A DNA stretch of 64,000 bases from Anaplasma ovis str. Haibei (GCF_002214625.1 NZ_CP015994.1:310001-374000), one strand, 5' to 3'; numbered from the stretch's first letter, positions 44,196 through 54,051 are shown. The notes: generated by a model not told the origin, from the letters alone. Numbers and translations are program-made.

Positions 44196-45664
44196 TGGGG
44201 GCTAACATGGCAGCGGATACCGGAATAATTCAAGGCAATACTCATAAGTGGGAAATGGTTATAGGCCTTGAAGTGCATGCTCAAGTTGTTTCAAATAGCA
44301 AGCTATTCTCCGGAGCATCTGCAGATTTTTGTTCTGAGCCCAATACACAAGTAGCGTTGTTTGACGTGGCAATGCCAGGAACTTTACCCGTGTTAAACAT
44401 GCGTTGCGTTGAGCAGGCAGTTAGAACATCACTAGCACTGTCTTGTGAAGTTCACGAGCACTCGGTTTTTGACCGAAAAAATTATTTTTATCCTGATCTT
44501 GCGTCTGGCTATCAGATAACGCAGTTTCATTTCCCAATCGCAACTGGTGGGCATATCACACTCGATGAGTGTAGCAATAAGGACGTCAGAATATCCAGGA
44601 TCCACCTAGAACAGGACGCTGGTAAGAGTATACACGTTGGAGATAAAACCTACATAGACTTTAACAGGGCTGGGGTAGCACTGATGGAAATTGTATCTGA
44701 GCCTGACCTGCGATCTCCGGAGGAGGCTGCTGAGTATATCAAGAAGCTGCGTATGATACTGCGCGCTATAGGGACTTGCGATGGTGACATGGAAAGCGGT
44801 TCTCTGCGCTGTGACGCGAACGTTTCTGTAAGAAAAGTTGGTGAAAGCAAGTTGGGTGCGAGATCTGAGATCAAAAACCTCAACTCTATCAAGTATCTGA
44901 CTCAGGCGATAAAATATGAGGCGCGCAGGCAAGTGGAGGTTCTTGAAAATGCCGGGGTAGTCAGCCAGAGCACCATGTTGTTTGATGCTGATACGGGTAC
45001 CACAAGAACGACACGCGAGAAAGAAGATGCGTGCGATTATCGCTATTTTCCGGACCCGGATTTATTGCCTTTGGAGCTCACTAAAGCATTTATTGACAAT
45101 ATACGCGCGTCACTACCCGAGCTTCCATCAGAGAAGAGGGATAGATACATGCGGGACATTGGCCTATCGCGGTATGACGCCGATATTTTATCTTCAGATA
45201 AAGACGTATCCACGTATTTTGAGTGCGTAGTAGCAAAGCACACACCAGATTTGGCCGTACCATGGATAACTGGGGAGCTTTTCGGTGCGCTGAATAAGCG
45301 TGGGTTAAGTATTACGGATTCACCCGTAAGCGCGGAACGTCTTGTAGGGTTATTAGATTTGATTGCTGATGGTACAATATCTGGGAAAATAGCCAAGCAG
45401 GTTTTTGCGTTAATGTTTGAGACAGAAAAATCTGCTCCCGATATAGTGCGCGAACAAGGCTTGCGCCAAATAACTAGTGAAGAGGCTCTGGCTCCAATAG
45501 TAGATAGAATAATCGCAGAAAACCCGGCCGAAGTTGCGGAGTATAGGCAGGGCAAAGGGAAGCTTCTGGGGTATTTTGTTGGGAAGGTTATGAAAGAGAC
45601 TGGTGGTCAGGCCAATCCAGGGCTTGTGAACGCGTTAATAAAACGCCGGCTTTCTGGGGACTGA
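44195..45664 (+). CDS. gatB: Aspartyl/glutamyl-tRNA(Asn/Gln) amidotransferase subunit B
   Basis: A 489-residue GatB, which phosphorylates and amidates mischarged Glu-tRNAGln or Asp-tRNAAsn with GatA and GatC. Landmarks are [83 protein letters not shown] and the C-terminal GatB/YqeY tail [23 protein letters not shown] 44195 couples it to the malonyl-CoA decarboxylase gene; ATG 44207 is an alternative. Full length for the family. Confidence 0.97.
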   Translation: MGANMAADTGIIQGNTHKWEMVIGLEVHAQVVSNSKLFSGASADFCSEPNTQVALFDVAMPGTLPVLNMRCVEQAVRTSLALSCEVHEHSVFDRKNYFYPDLASGYQITQFHFPIATGGHITLDECSNKDVRISRIHLEQDAGKSIHVGDKTYIDFNRAGVALMEIVSEPDLRSPEEAAEYIKKLRMILRAIGTCDGDMESGSLRCDANVSVRKVGESKLGARSEIKNLNSIKYLTQAIKYEARRQVEVLENAGVVSQSTMLFDADTGTTRTTREKEDACDYRYFPDPDLLPLELTKAFIDNIRASLPELPSEKRDRYMRDIGLSRYDADILSSDKDVSTYFECVVAKHTPDLAVPWITGELFGALNKRGLSITDSPVSAERLVGLLDLIADGTISGKIAKQVFALMFETEKSAPDIVREQGLRQITSEEALAPIVDRIIAENPAEVAEYRQGKGKLLGYFVGKVMKETGGQANPGLVNALIKRRLSGD

Positions 45665-46017
45665 GCCGCATACCACCCTTTTCTTTGTGGTTGCAGCGCT
45701 TACTGCGTGCCGTTTTGAAGGTTTTGGCGGGCTACCCCGAAGGGCTAGGCGTCCGTGCTCGTATATTTGGTGCCGTGCGAAATTGCCCTGCTGTAGCTCT
45801 ATACTGATCTGCATGCAGCTGCATTGTAGCTTCACGTGTACACTATCCGCAGTATTTGGTGTGCTGTATGTATGACGTGCTGTCCGTATGCTTGCTAAAC
45901 ACCTGCTTATAACTGGCTACTATGGGCTGCTTGGTGCCGTATCATATTTGCAGTATTTATTACAAGAGGCGCGTGTTGAATAATGTTCCGCAATCCGTGT
46001 GCGCGGCAAAACTGTGA
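45665..46017. other. Intergenic region upstream of tRNA-Asp
   Basis: This stretch of about 350 bp between gatB and the tRNA promoter holds no supported gene. GCAGCTGCATTGTAGC and similar short inverted words occur around 45805-45830. A structured RNA cannot be excluded, but no known fold is recognisable by eye. Confidence 0.35.
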
Positions 46018-46046
46018 TTGACAACAGATTTGTAAGACATTAGCAT
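46018..46046 (+). promoter_or_regulatory. Promoter of tRNA-Asp
   Basis: A perfect -35 TTGACA (46018-46023), 17-bp spacer and -10 TAGCAT (46041-46046) lie 15-43 bp in front of the tRNA, the normal position for a stable-RNA promoter. Confidence 0.65.
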
Positions 46047-46060
46047 TCTGCTTGGCTTGT

Positions 46061-46134
46061 GGGGGTGTAGCTCAGTTGGTTAGAGCGCAAGCCTGTCACG
46101 TTTGAGGTCGCGAGTTCAAGTCTCGTCACTCCCG
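46061..46134 (+). tRNA. tRNA-Asp (anticodon GTC)
   Basis: A complete cloverleaf is readable: acceptor GGGGGTG/CACTCCC with one G-U pair, D stem GCTC/GAGC, anticodon stem CAAGC/GTTTG with loop CTGTCAC (anticodon GTC at 46095-46097), variable AGGTC, T stem GCGAG/CTCGT with loop TTCAAGT, and discriminator G. CCA is not encoded. The fabI start lies 52 bp downstream, so the two may share a transcript. Confidence 0.96.
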
Positions 46135-46186
46135 CGTCGATATGTTTTTGAGAGTTAGTGGGTTGTCTGTGCATACCGGTGGGCTG

Positions 46187-46990
46187 ATGCGTGGCAAGAG
46201 GGGCGTGATTATTGGTGTTGCGAATGACCGATCCCTGGCTTGGGGTATAGCTAAAGTTGTTTGTGAGCATGGCGCTGAAGTGGCGTTCACCTATTTCTCT
46301 GATGCTTTAAAGAAAAGGGTAGATCCGCTTGCTGAGTCCGTTGGCTCTAAATTGGTCATACCGTGCGATGTTTCTGACCATGAATCCGTTGACAGCATGT
46401 TTTCCGTGCTTGAACGGGAGTGGGGCAGCATAGATTTCATAGTCCACGCAGTCGCTTTTTCTGACCGCAATGAGCTTCAGGGTAGGTATATAGATACCAC
46501 GCTGGATAACTTTTTGCTATCCATGCATGTCTCCTGCTATTCTTTGACTGCCATTGCCCGCAGGGCTGAGTCCATGATGGGAGGTGGAGGAAGCATTCTA
46601 ACTCTCTCTTATTATGGCGCTGAGAAGGTAGTTCCCAACTATAACGTGATGGGTGTTTGTAAAGCGGCTCTTGAAGCCAGTGTCAGGTACCTTGCGGTTG
46701 ATTTGGGTAAGAAGCAGATTAGGGTAAATGCAATATCTGCCGGCCCCGTGCGTACTTTGGCTGCTTCGGGCTTAAGTGGGTTCCATTACATATTGGCTTG
46801 GAACAGATACAATGCTCCTCTCAGGCGCAATACCAGTATCGAAGAAGTTGGAGGTGCCGCCATGTACCTGTTGAGTGATTTGGGCAGGGGGACTACCGGG
46901 GAGGTCCTGCATGTGGATTCCGGATACCATGTTGTGGGAATCAAAGATGCTGACGCTCCAGACATAACTCGCGTTAAGGATGAAGTCTAG
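46187..46990 (+). CDS. fabI: Enoyl-[acyl-carrier-protein] reductase (NADH)
   Basis: A 267-residue FabI of the SDR family, which reduces enoyl-ACP in each round of fatty-acid elongation. The nucleotide-binding segment is KRGVIIGVANDRSLAWGIA, typical of FabI. The catalytic Y-x6-K is in YNVMGVCKAALEAS, preceded by LTLSYYGAEKVVPN with the second conserved Tyr. VNAISAGPVRTLAASGL is the substrate-loop entrance. ATG 46187 (MRGKRGVIIG) is the family start; the frame is open 15 residues further up to 46142. Confidence 0.95.
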   Translation: MRGKRGVIIGVANDRSLAWGIAKVVCEHGAEVAFTYFSDALKKRVDPLAESVGSKLVIPCDVSDHESVDSMFSVLEREWGSIDFIVHAVAFSDRNELQGRYIDTTLDNFLLSMHVSCYSLTAIARRAESMMGGGGSILTLSYYGAEKVVPNYNVMGVCKAALEASVRYLAVDLGKKQIRVNAISAGPVRTLAASGLSGFHYILAWNRYNAPLRRNTSIEEVGGAAMYLLSDLGRGTTGEVLHVDSGYHVVGIKDADAPDITRVKDEV

Positions 46991-47180
46991 GGTTGGGTGT
47001 TGCCCTTTGCATGTCAAAGGGTTCTAGTTTTAGGTGTGTGTTGTTTTCCTGTGTGGTGCCGTGCTGTGCTCTACCGCTGTCAAACTCTTTGTGGGGGTAT
47101 TGTGATGTTATAATGCTCTGTGCGTTTGCTAAGGCTTGTGTGACACAAGGTAGGTGGTTGTATGATTTGGGTTTGGCTTT

Positions 47181-48596
47181 ATGGTTGATGGTTCCGAAAC
47201 TACTGAGCGCTGCGTGGTTCACAAAAGGCAAGGGCAAGATGGAGGCGATGCAGCGTGGCGCGGTGTTCAGAAAAAGTTGCGGGATTTTTATGGCAGCGCC
47301 ATATACGATAGTTGGCTAAGTGCGTTGGTGTATTCTGGCAATGAAAACGGCCGGGTCGTCTTGCTTGTGCCTACCAGGTTTATTAAGGAGTGGATTCTCG
47401 TACACTATCTGGAGCGCATCCTCAAATATTGGCAGGAAGAAAGTGATGCCGTCTATTCTGTAGACATATGCGTTAGCGATGGTGCTGGCATGCAGCCGCA
47501 AGTGGCCGGACACCCAGATGGGGCGGTGGATGGCTCACCTGTGGTAGTAGTGGGCGGTACTTATGACCACCTGAGTTCTCCTCTGGATCCGAGGTTCACT
47601 TTTGACAATTTTGTTGTTGGCAAACCGAATGAGTTGGCGTTTGCCGCTGCCAGGAGAGTTGCAGAGTCTTCTGCCCCCATTCCTGGGAGTAATCCGCTGT
47701 TTCTATATGGGGGAGTGGGGTTGGGTAAAACCCACCTGATGCATGCCATAGCGTGGTACATACTTAACTCCTCTGTGAAGCGAAAAATCGCGTATCTCTC
47801 TGCCGAGAAATTTATGTACCAATATGTTACCGCGCTGCGAAGCAAAGATATAATGCTGTTCAAGGAGCAGTTTCGCTCGGTCGATATACTTATGGTTGAT
47901 GATGTGCAATTCATAAGTGGTAAGGATAGCACGCAGGAGGAGTTTTTTCATACTTTCAACGCCCTGATAGACCAGAATAAGCAATTGGTAATTTCTGCGG
48001 ATAGGTCTCCCAGCGATTTGGACGGCGTTGAAGATAGGATAAAATCCCGTTTGGGGTGGGGGTTGGTTGCCGATATTAACGAGACCACTTTTGAGCTAAG
48101 GCTGGGTATACTACAGCTTAAGATTGAGAAAATGGGCGTACACGTGCCCAACGAAGTTCTAGAGTTTTTGGCCAAGAACATAAAGTCCAACATTAGAGAG
48201 CTGGAAGGTGCGCTGAACAAGGTTGTAGCCCATTCTTCCCTAGTGGGTAGTAGCGTCACAATTGAGTCTGCGAGCGGCATACTGTCTGATTTGCTAAGGG
48301 CCAATCACCGGCTGGTTACTGTTGGTATGATCCAAAAAAAGGTGGCCGAGTTTTTTGGTATTAAGCTTGAGGATATGTATTCTGCAAGGAGGTTGCGGGC
48401 CCTAGCTAGACCGAGACAGGTTGCTATGTACCTAGCTAAACGGCTCACTCAGAAAAGTCTGCCTGACATCGGTAAGAGTTTTGGGGGGAGGGATCACGCA
48501 ACGGTCATCCATGCCGTAAAACAGATAGAAAAATTCATGGAAGATGACGCCAAGCTTGCTGATGATATAAATCTCTTAATTCGAATGCTCAGATAG
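47181..48596 (+). CDS. dnaA: Chromosomal replication initiator protein DnaA
   Basis: The 471-residue product has all DnaA domains: N-terminal domain I ([34 protein letters not shown]), a short linker, the AAA+ domain III ([19 protein letters not shown], Walker [16 protein letters not shown], Walker [27 protein letters not shown]) and the DNA-binding domain IV with signature [20 protein letters not shown]. It binds DnaA boxes and opens oriC. I found no convincing cluster of DnaA boxes next to the gene, as expected in Rickettsiales where oriC is elsewhere. The ATG at 47181 is used. Confidence 0.97.
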   Translation: MVDGSETTERCVVHKRQGQDGGDAAWRGVQKKLRDFYGSAIYDSWLSALVYSGNENGRVVLLVPTRFIKEWILVHYLERILKYWQEESDAVYSVDICVSDGAGMQPQVAGHPDGAVDGSPVVVVGGTYDHLSSPLDPRFTFDNFVVGKPNELAFAAARRVAESSAPIPGSNPLFLYGGVGLGKTHLMHAIAWYILNSSVKRKIAYLSAEKFMYQYVTALRSKDIMLFKEQFRSVDILMVDDVQFISGKDSTQEEFFHTFNALIDQNKQLVISADRSPSDLDGVEDRIKSRLGWGLVADINETTFELRLGILQLKIEKMGVHVPNEVLEFLAKNIKSNIRELEGALNKVVAHSSLVGSSVTIESASGILSDLLRANHRLVTVGMIQKKVAEFFGIKLEDMYSARRLRALARPRQVAMYLAKRLTQKSLPDIGKSFGGRDHATVIHAVKQIEKFMEDDAKLADDINLLIRMLR

Positions 48597-48693
48597 CGCC
48601 GCACCTACACGCATCTTGTGTGTTCCTGGTGTGTATGTACGTGCAAAGTCCTGGTGCCGGCTTTGTCTGGTGTTGATTGAGGGCCCCCTCTTA

Positions 48694-49689
48694 CTAGTTG
48701 CTGCGGTTTCTGAACTCTGTGTTAACATCAACCTCAGACTTTTTACGCTCCTCTCTGAGGGCGAACGTCTCTTCTTCTCGCTGCTGGCTCGCCCAGGTTT
48801 GTCTTGGCTCATCTTTAGAGAACATTCTCGGAGCGATACCCGCGCCTAATGGGTTGTGTATACCGGCAGTGGTTGCTCTGTCGTCAGCAGTGACAGTTCT
48901 CATTGCCCCAACCACGGCAAGAGCGGCTTGTATCGGGAATATCATGGCTGCCATTCCTCCACTGCCAATAATGCACAAGAGGCACACAAGCGCAACTGCG
49001 CTCGCTGTACTACCCAAAAGTTCGGTACAAACTACGTCTGAGCTTCTCGGAGGTTTCTTAGTTTTTATCATATTCTGTAAAAACTGCAGTGCACTTTTCG
49101 CCACATCCTTTATGTCACCATCACCTCCAGTAATCATCTTCATCTTGTCTGCTATAGACTCCATTGTAGAGGCTTTTTGCTTGGTGTATTGGGTTTCGCG
49201 TTTGCGCTGCTCTTCTTGCAACTCGCTTTCGGACAATGTGTTGGCGAGGTTAGACGCTACGTCAACAAAGGCAATAAGCTTTCGAAAATCCGCATCATTT
49301 AGAGAACATACGTAATCCGTGGGGGTTTTGAGCTTTGTAAGCTTGTACATCGCCAGCTCAAGATTAAACCTGGACTCGCCGTCATCGTGAGGTAACTCCG
49401 AGTCAATATATCTTCTAAGAGTGTCAGCTTTCGCGCTGCCAAATGCACTCTCGATTCCAGGCCTTGCTGTACCGCCTAGAAAGCCATCTTTTGCGCGTTG
49501 TATTGCTTCTTGTCCTTCTCTTGAATTTGCAAGATTATGCAAGGCTTCCATATCGCTGATGCTACTGGCTTGTTGTACAACCAGCTTTGCAAGCTCGGCA
49601 GATACAGCCCCTTCCACAGCCTTGTCTACCTCACTGGTTACGGCTGTGCACGCCGCAACAATTCCCTCTGCATCCATTAAGGCCCGCAT
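48694..49689 (-). CDS. Unclassified protein with two adjacent hydrophobic segments
   Basis: I do not recognise this 331-residue protein. The start at ATG 49689 is well supported by a strong Shine-Dalgarno GGAGGTG at 49695-49701, five bases before it. Residues 1-120 are helical and Ala-rich, 150-180 is a charged coil (SELQEEQRKRETQYTKQK), and residues ~220-265 form a hydrophobic hairpin (ALVCLLCIIGSGGMAAMIF, IQAALAVVGAM). The tail is hydrophilic and charged (EETFALREERKKSEVD). Two close helices followed by a soluble tail resemble inclusion- or envelope-associated small membrane proteins of Anaplasmataceae, but this is speculative. It is convergent with dnaA. Confidence 0.8.
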   Translation of the reverse strand: MRALMDAEGIVAACTAVTSEVDKAVEGAVSAELAKLVVQQASSISDMEALHNLANSREGQEAIQRAKDGFLGGTARPGIESAFGSAKADTLRRYIDSELPHDDGESRFNLELAMYKLTKLKTPTDYVCSLNDADFRKLIAFVDVASNLANTLSESELQEEQRKRETQYTKQKASTMESIADKMKMITGGDGDIKDVAKSALQFLQNMIKTKKPPRSSDVVCTELLGSTASAVALVCLLCIIGSGGMAAMIFPIQAALAVVGAMRTVTADDRATTAGIHNPLGAGIAPRMFSKDEPRQTWASQQREEETFALREERKKSEVDVNTEFRNRSN

Positions 49690-49931
49690 TGGTACACCTC
49701 CATATGCTTAACGATTGTGACACCTAAACTTTGCAAGCGCGATACGCAAGCGACCGCTGCCGGAGAGGCCCTGTGACCGCAACCGAAGAGTTGTGCAAAC
49801 GCCCAAGGCTCCCGCGCGGCACGCAACGAACGCGGCCAACGCAGTGAGTGTAGGGTTAGCACAAATGTATTGCAACCGAATTAATTATGATCTTGAATAC
49901 CGGCATTCCACCGTTGTGAAAAAGGTGCTTT

Positions 49932-50498
49932 GTGGTAGTTGGAATACTTGGAGGATCGTTCGATCCCCCGCATGAGGGGCATTTGCATGTTGCAAGCGAG
50001 TTGATGAAACTGTTGCAGTTGGATGCTGTATGGTGGATTGTGGCAATTAACCCCCAAAAACTAGAGGGTGCCCACAGCTTGGAGGATAGAGTATCTATGG
50101 TCGAAAACGTAATCGCGCGCTATAGGAGCATGAAAGTGATGTGTGCGGATAGCCCGTACAGCTATAAAGTGGTCAGAAACTTACAAGCAAAATATCCACG
50201 AGCCAGATTTGTATGGATAGCAGGCTCAGATACCCTATCAACCATGCATAAGTGGTACAGGTGGGAGCAGTTTTGCAAGTTACTGCCAATAGTGCTGCTA
50301 GAGCGCCCGGGTTATGTGTATAACGTTTTAAGAATGCCATTTGCGGTTGCCATGGAATGTGAGCGCGTGCCGGATTTAAAATTCCTACTCAACAAGCGAC
50401 GCAAAGGATGGAATATCGTCAGAGGGAAAATTTGTACCGCATCTTCGACGCAAATAAGAAATGCAATGCCTAAGCGGCGAGGAACTGCTGTTTATTGA
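49932..50498 (+). CDS. nadD: Nicotinate-nucleotide adenylyltransferase
   Basis: The 188-residue product has the nucleotidyltransferase signature GILGGSFDPPHEGHLHVA (HxGH) and the C-terminal SSTQIR in place of the ISST-x-IR motif. VWIAGSDTLSTMHKW is the conserved substrate loop. It makes deamido-NAD from nicotinate mononucleotide, the substrate of NadE encoded at 28.4-29.9 kb. The start is GTG 49932. The gene stands alone between the unclassified membrane protein gene (divergent) and pdxJ. Confidence 0.93.
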   Translation: MVVGILGGSFDPPHEGHLHVASELMKLLQLDAVWWIVAINPQKLEGAHSLEDRVSMVENVIARYRSMKVMCADSPYSYKVVRNLQAKYPRARFVWIAGSDTLSTMHKWYRWEQFCKLLPIVLLERPGYVYNVLRMPFAVAMECERVPDLKFLLNKRRKGWNIVRGKICTASSTQIRNAMPKRRGTAVY

Positions 50499-50624
50499 GA
50501 TCCTGATATTGTTGCAACGGACAGCATAACACAGCCAGACCTGTTACATTTGGGGAATGAGAAAGTCATGTCAAGTGCCACTATGGCGTGTAAAATGCGC
50601 ATACTGTCTTGGCATGCGTTATAA

Positions 50625-50644
50625 CATAATTGTTTAAAATTATG
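50625..50644. promoter_or_regulatory. AT-rich dyad upstream of pdxJ
   Basis: CATAATT and AATTATG (7-bp arms, loop GTTTAA) form a perfect dyad 47 bp before the pdxJ start, where a small repressor could bind. No -10/-35 pair can be placed firmly around it. Confidence 0.3.
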
Positions 50645-50690
50645 TGGTTTTGTTTTACCATTGCTGCGTGCGGTATTGGGGAGTGTTGTA

Positions 50691-51407
50691 GTGCAGCTTG
50701 GCGTTAATGTCGACCATGTAGCCACCTTGCGCAATCTTAGAGGCACTACCTATCCAGACGTTGTAAAGATTGCAAATGAAGCTGTAGAATGTGGTGCAGA
50801 TTTTATTACTGTTCACCTCAGAGAAGATCGCAGACACATAAAAGACGGTGACGTCTTTGCGCTGAAGCAGCGTCTGGCAGTTCCTCTGAACCTTGAAATG
50901 GCCGCCACGCGCGAGATGTTGGAAATTGCGAAGAAGGTGGTGCCCCAATACGTTTGTCTGGTGCCGGAAAAAAGAGAAGAGGTTACCACGGAGTCTGGTG
51001 TTGATGCGAAGGCCATGTTTGACACACTTGCACCGATCATATCAGATCTGCGGCAGAGCGGCATCGGCATCACTCTGTTTATTGAGCCAGAAGAGGAGCA
51101 GGTTGATTATGCGAAAAAATTGTGCGCGGATAAAGTAGAGCTGCATGTGGGTGCTTATTGCCTGAGCAAGTCACAGATGGAGCTGGAAAGAATAGCCAAA
51201 GCGGCGGCCTATAGCCATGCGCAAGGGATAGAATGCCATGCTGGGCATGGAATAGACTATGGCACCGCAGCTACGATAGCTGCGATTCGGCATGTATCCG
51301 CCTTGAATGTTGGGCATTTTTTGATATGCGAGTCTTTGCTTCACGGGGTTGGGAGTGCAGTGCGGAATATGAAAAAAATAATTTCAGAGCGACGCCACAG
51401 CATCTAG
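50691..51407 (+). CDS. pdxJ: Pyridoxine 5'-phosphate synthase
   Basis: The 238-residue product is a PdxJ TIM barrel, which joins 1-deoxyxylulose 5-phosphate and 3-amino-2-oxopropyl phosphate to form pyridoxine phosphate. Landmarks are LGVNVDHVATLRNLRGTTYP, the HLREDRRHIKDGDV loop with catalytic His, NLEMAAT, VCLVPEKREEVTTESG, ELHVGAYC and the C-terminal CHAGHGIDYGTA and NVGHFLICESLLHG. GTG 50691 matches the usual N-terminus; a TTG at 50661 would add ten residues. Confidence 0.95.
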   Translation: MQLGVNVDHVATLRNLRGTTYPDVVKIANEAVECGADFITVHLREDRRHIKDGDVFALKQRLAVPLNLEMAATREMLEIAKKVVPQYVCLVPEKREEVTTESGVDAKAMFDTLAPIISDLRQSGIGITLFIEPEEEQVDYAKKLCADKVELHVGAYCLSKSQMELERIAKAAAYSHAQGIECHAGHGIDYGTAATIAAIRHVSALNVGHFLICESLLHGVGSAVRNMKKIISERRHSI

Positions 51408-52103
51408 CGCGCTATGGGTACCACCGCCTGTGTCTGTTATAATTGGTGGTAGGAGCCCAAAACTGCCCCGGAGCGACCGCATGCCGTGAATGCATTCCTA
51501 CACATTACAAACCGAGGGTGCACCTACGGTAATAACACCCAACAAGCGGGCAGACCAGCCAGGACGTACCACAGCTAAACCGAAACCATGGGAAAGGGAC
51601 ACACACCCCAGCAGCGCAAACCAATTCAAAACCCAGAAAGAAGAAGACACGGCGCACGCAAGCACGACACGCTACACACCAACGCCGCCCACGCAACACC
51701 ACTCCCCACTGCACCAGCTGCTCGCAATAGGACGCGGCAACCACACAAACACACTCGGCAAAGCACGCTAAGCATGCGAAAAAATTGCGCACACAACGCA
51801 GGCCCCGCAAAACGCACGAGCACCGGACAACAGAGAGGACACAAGCCCAACTAAGCGCACACACCAAACCGCCGCCAAGGCAGCCTGGAGGACCATAACA
51901 GAACAAACAAGTGACAGCCCTCCACGCACACCCACACACAAGCACCAAACCGGACCCGGACTACGCCGAAGTCCACAACCCAACAAGACGCCACGGGCAG
52001 CACAACTCAAAAACAAGCTCAACGAGAAACACACACACAGAGGGAACAGGCCCCCCAAAATTGTTGCCTATACAACAAGCCAAAAGCAAGTGCGGCAGTG
52101 TCC
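51408..52103. other. Strongly A/C-biased noncoding block
   Basis: This ~700-bp gap between convergent pdxJ and the HU gene is dominated, from about 51480 to 52070, by A and C on the plus strand, with few T. Words like CACACA, CAACAC and AACCA recur without a regular period. The frames found in it are side effects of the bias: minus-strand ones are extremely Cys/Val/Leu-rich, plus-strand ones Thr/His/Pro-rich, and neither has a recognisable domain. No gene is called. Confidence 0.6.
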
Positions 52104-52379
52104 CTACACATTTACCGTGTCCAACAACTTTCTACTAGACCTGAACCTCACCCTCCTCTTCGGGGGTAGAGTTTCAAGACGTCCAGTCTTGGGATTGTGA
52201 TACTTCTTCTCGGCGCACTGAATGACGTGCAACGTGCCAACGTTGTGAAGACGGATGGAATGGTTAGTTTCCAGCGCAGTCTTAACCGCTGACATAACCA
52301 CATCGTAGGCACTGCTCGAATCCTTCTTCGTGAAGCCCAGATTTGACATCAATGCCCTGACTATGATCTCCTTACTCAT
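52104..52379 (-). CDS. HU/IHF family DNA-binding protein
   Basis: A 91-residue histone-like protein. It has the N-terminal helices (KEIIVRALMSNLGFTKKDSS), HSIRLHNVGTLHV as the core beta region and the DNA-binding arm with NPKTGRLETLPPKRRVRF, where the Pro of the arm is retained. The sequence is closer to IHF alpha or a diverged HU than to typical HU. It bends DNA and organises the nucleoid. A 6-bp dyad lies just upstream of its start. Confidence 0.92.
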   Translation of the reverse strand: MSKEIIVRALMSNLGFTKKDSSSAYDVVMSAVKTALETNHSIRLHNVGTLHVIQCAEKKYHNPKTGRLETLPPKRRVRFRSSRKLLDTVNV

Positions 52380-52391
52380 AAGTAAAACCCC

Positions 52392-52408
52392 TAACTTGAC
52401 ATAAGTTA
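52392..52408 (-). promoter_or_regulatory. Dyad upstream of the HU/IHF-like gene
   Basis: TAACTT (52392-52397) and AAGTTA (52403-52408) flank GACAT, 13-29 bp before the HU start, in the leader or promoter. It may be an operator; no protein can be named. Confidence 0.35.
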
Positions 52409-52588
52409 ATTGGACCTAGGATATTAGGTTAGCTCGTATAGTCAACTAAATTTGTCGCTATTACCTAACGCATTGTTAAGTGTCGGTGCCTTTATGTAGT
52501 AAACGCAGGGCATATACACCGCACTGTCGGTTCTGGTACCGTGCACATACAAGCTTTGGTAGGGTGTTTGGGAATGTATTAATCCTTT

Positions 52589-53461
52589 TTATCCAATAGG
52601 CGCACTGTTTGCCGCTATTTCCAAGGCTCTTAGTATCGTAACGTCTCTTTGGAGATGCATGGTACGTGCCGCACGGAATATTTCCTGAGCCTTGTGATAT
52701 CTGCTCAGCATGTCTGTTATGGTGCAATCGTCACGCCGCCCATCCTTCGTGCCCGCATCTAGAATATTGCAGACTATGTCTGATATAGCCTTCAGCACGA
52801 TATATTCTACCTTGTGTAGTGGCAAATCTGTTTCTAATATGCCCCCTATTACTGCAGGGTTCATTTTATGTATTGCTGATATGAGGTTTTCATACAGCAG
52901 TATTTCCTTTTCTATATCCTCCGTAACCATGCCCGGAGTTCCAGGATATATGTGTGTTATTTTATCGCTTAGCTGCTGCATATCGGGAAAATTGCGATCA
53001 ATTACCAATTTTGTTTCCTCATAACTTAGCGCCTGCAGCGGCAGTATCACGCACCTGGATTTTACAACTACCGGGACGCGATGTACGTTATGGCTAATAA
53101 GCAGTATCAACGAGTCTATGGGCGGTTCCTCTAGGGTTTTTAGCATTGCGTTGGTGGAGCTTACGCTTAAGTCGTCAATACTGTCTACTATCACCACTTT
53201 GCGCTGAGACCTTATGGCGGTCATATGAAGAAAGTGCCTCATCTCCCGGACCTTATCTACGCTTATCTGCTCAGTGATGTTATCAATGAGCATGACGTCT
53301 GGGTCTGACTCTAATTCTACAGAACCCGTTACATGCTTGGCGAAGGCACGAGATAGCCTGGACTTTCCTATACCCCGCCTTCCGCATAGCAGCCACGTAA
53401 CGGCACTGCTATTCGCGAGTAGGGCGCGCTTTTGTGCTGTGTGTCCTATAACTGAATCCAT
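52589..53461 (-). CDS. holB: DNA polymerase III subunit delta'
   Basis: The 290-residue product is an AAA+ clamp-loader subunit. Walker A-like LLCGRRGIGKSRLSRAF, Walker B-like RKVVIVDSIDDLS and the sensor/SRC region STNAMLKTLEEPPIDSLILLISH...VKSRCVILPL identify delta'. The zinc-binding cysteines of the classical delta'/tau module are not evident. ATG 53461 (MDSVIGHTAQ) overlaps the tsaC stop by one base (TAATG) and fits the family start VIGH; the frame is open five residues further. Confidence 0.9.
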   Translation of the reverse strand: MDSVIGHTAQKRALLANSSAVTWLLCGRRGIGKSRLSRAFAKHVTGSVELESDPDVMLIDNITEQISVDKVREMRHFLHMTAIRSQRKVVIVDSIDDLSVSSTNAMLKTLEEPPIDSLILLISHNVHRVPVVVKSRCVILPLQALSYEETKLVIDRNFPDMQQLSDKITHIYPGTPGMVTEDIEKEILLYENLISAIHKMNPAVIGGILETDLPLHKVEYIVLKAISDIVCNILDAGTKDGRRDDCTITDMLSRYHKAQEIFRAARTMHLQRDVTILRALEIAANSAPIG

Positions 53462-54051
53462 TACGTCCTCTTGCAAGACCTAACCACACCAGCAATTTTG
53501 TGCTCGGAAAACATACCGATCCTCAATATCTTACGCGATTGTACATCGAAAACCGTTGAGCACATGCCACCGACTGCGGAATCATCTTCCACCAACTCTG
53601 ACACACAGTCACGTATTTCCTGTGGGATTTCCGCTGCGCGTCTTGCGCCTGGTGTTCCAGACAGATTTGCGCTGGTAGCGGCCACCGGCCCCCCAAACTC
53701 CCTCAATATTGCACGGGCCATTGTATGGTCTGGTACACGCACGCCCACAGTGCTCCTGAAAAACTCGCCTGGCAAACTTCGGGTGCCCTGCAACGGCACC
53801 ACAAACGTAACCGGCCCAGGCGTTAGGCGCTCGATTATGTTCCAGTCCTCGTCCCTAAGTAAGGCAAATTTCCTGATCATGGCTAAGCTGTTCAGTAGTA
53901 TGGGTATGGGCTTGTGGTACTGACGTCTCTTGATTTCGTATAGCCGCCGCACCGCACTTGCGCTTAATGCGTTGCACGCCAGGGCGTATAGAGTATCGGT
54001 CGGGAAGCAGACTATCTGCTCTTTCCTCAGTGCTTCAACAACCCGCTGCAT
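53461..54051 (-). CDS. tsaC: L-threonylcarbamoyladenylate synthase (TsaC/YrdC/Sua5)
   Basis: The 196-residue product begins with IVCFPTDTLYALACNALS and contains KRRQYHKPIPILL, TPGPVTFVVP, VGVRVPDHTMARAIL and AATSANLSGTPGAR, all diagnostic of the YrdC fold. It makes threonylcarbamoyl-AMP for the t6A37 modification of ANN-reading tRNAs. There is no C-terminal Sua5 extension. Coupled by overlap to holB downstream. Confidence 0.95.
   Translation of the reverse strand: MQRVVEALRKEQIVCFPTDTLYALACNALSASAVRRLYEIKRRQYHKPIPILLNSLAMIRKFALLRDEDWNIIERLTPGPVTFVVPLQGTRSLPGEFFRSTVGVRVPDHTMARAILREFGGPVAATSANLSGTPGARRAAEIPQEIRDCVSELVEDDSAVGGMCSTVFDVQSRKILRIGMFSEHKIAGVVRSCKRT

Noticed and set aside
47000-48700. 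oriC next to dnaA
   Set aside because: No cluster of DnaA boxes or AT-rich unwinding region was recognisable around the gene; in Rickettsiales the origin is usually elsewhere.
51505-52058. Cys-rich minus-strand frames (147 and 96 codons) as secreted small proteins
   Set aside because: Composition follows directly from the A/C bias of the plus strand; frames overlap in different phases and have no signal peptide pattern or ribosome-binding site.
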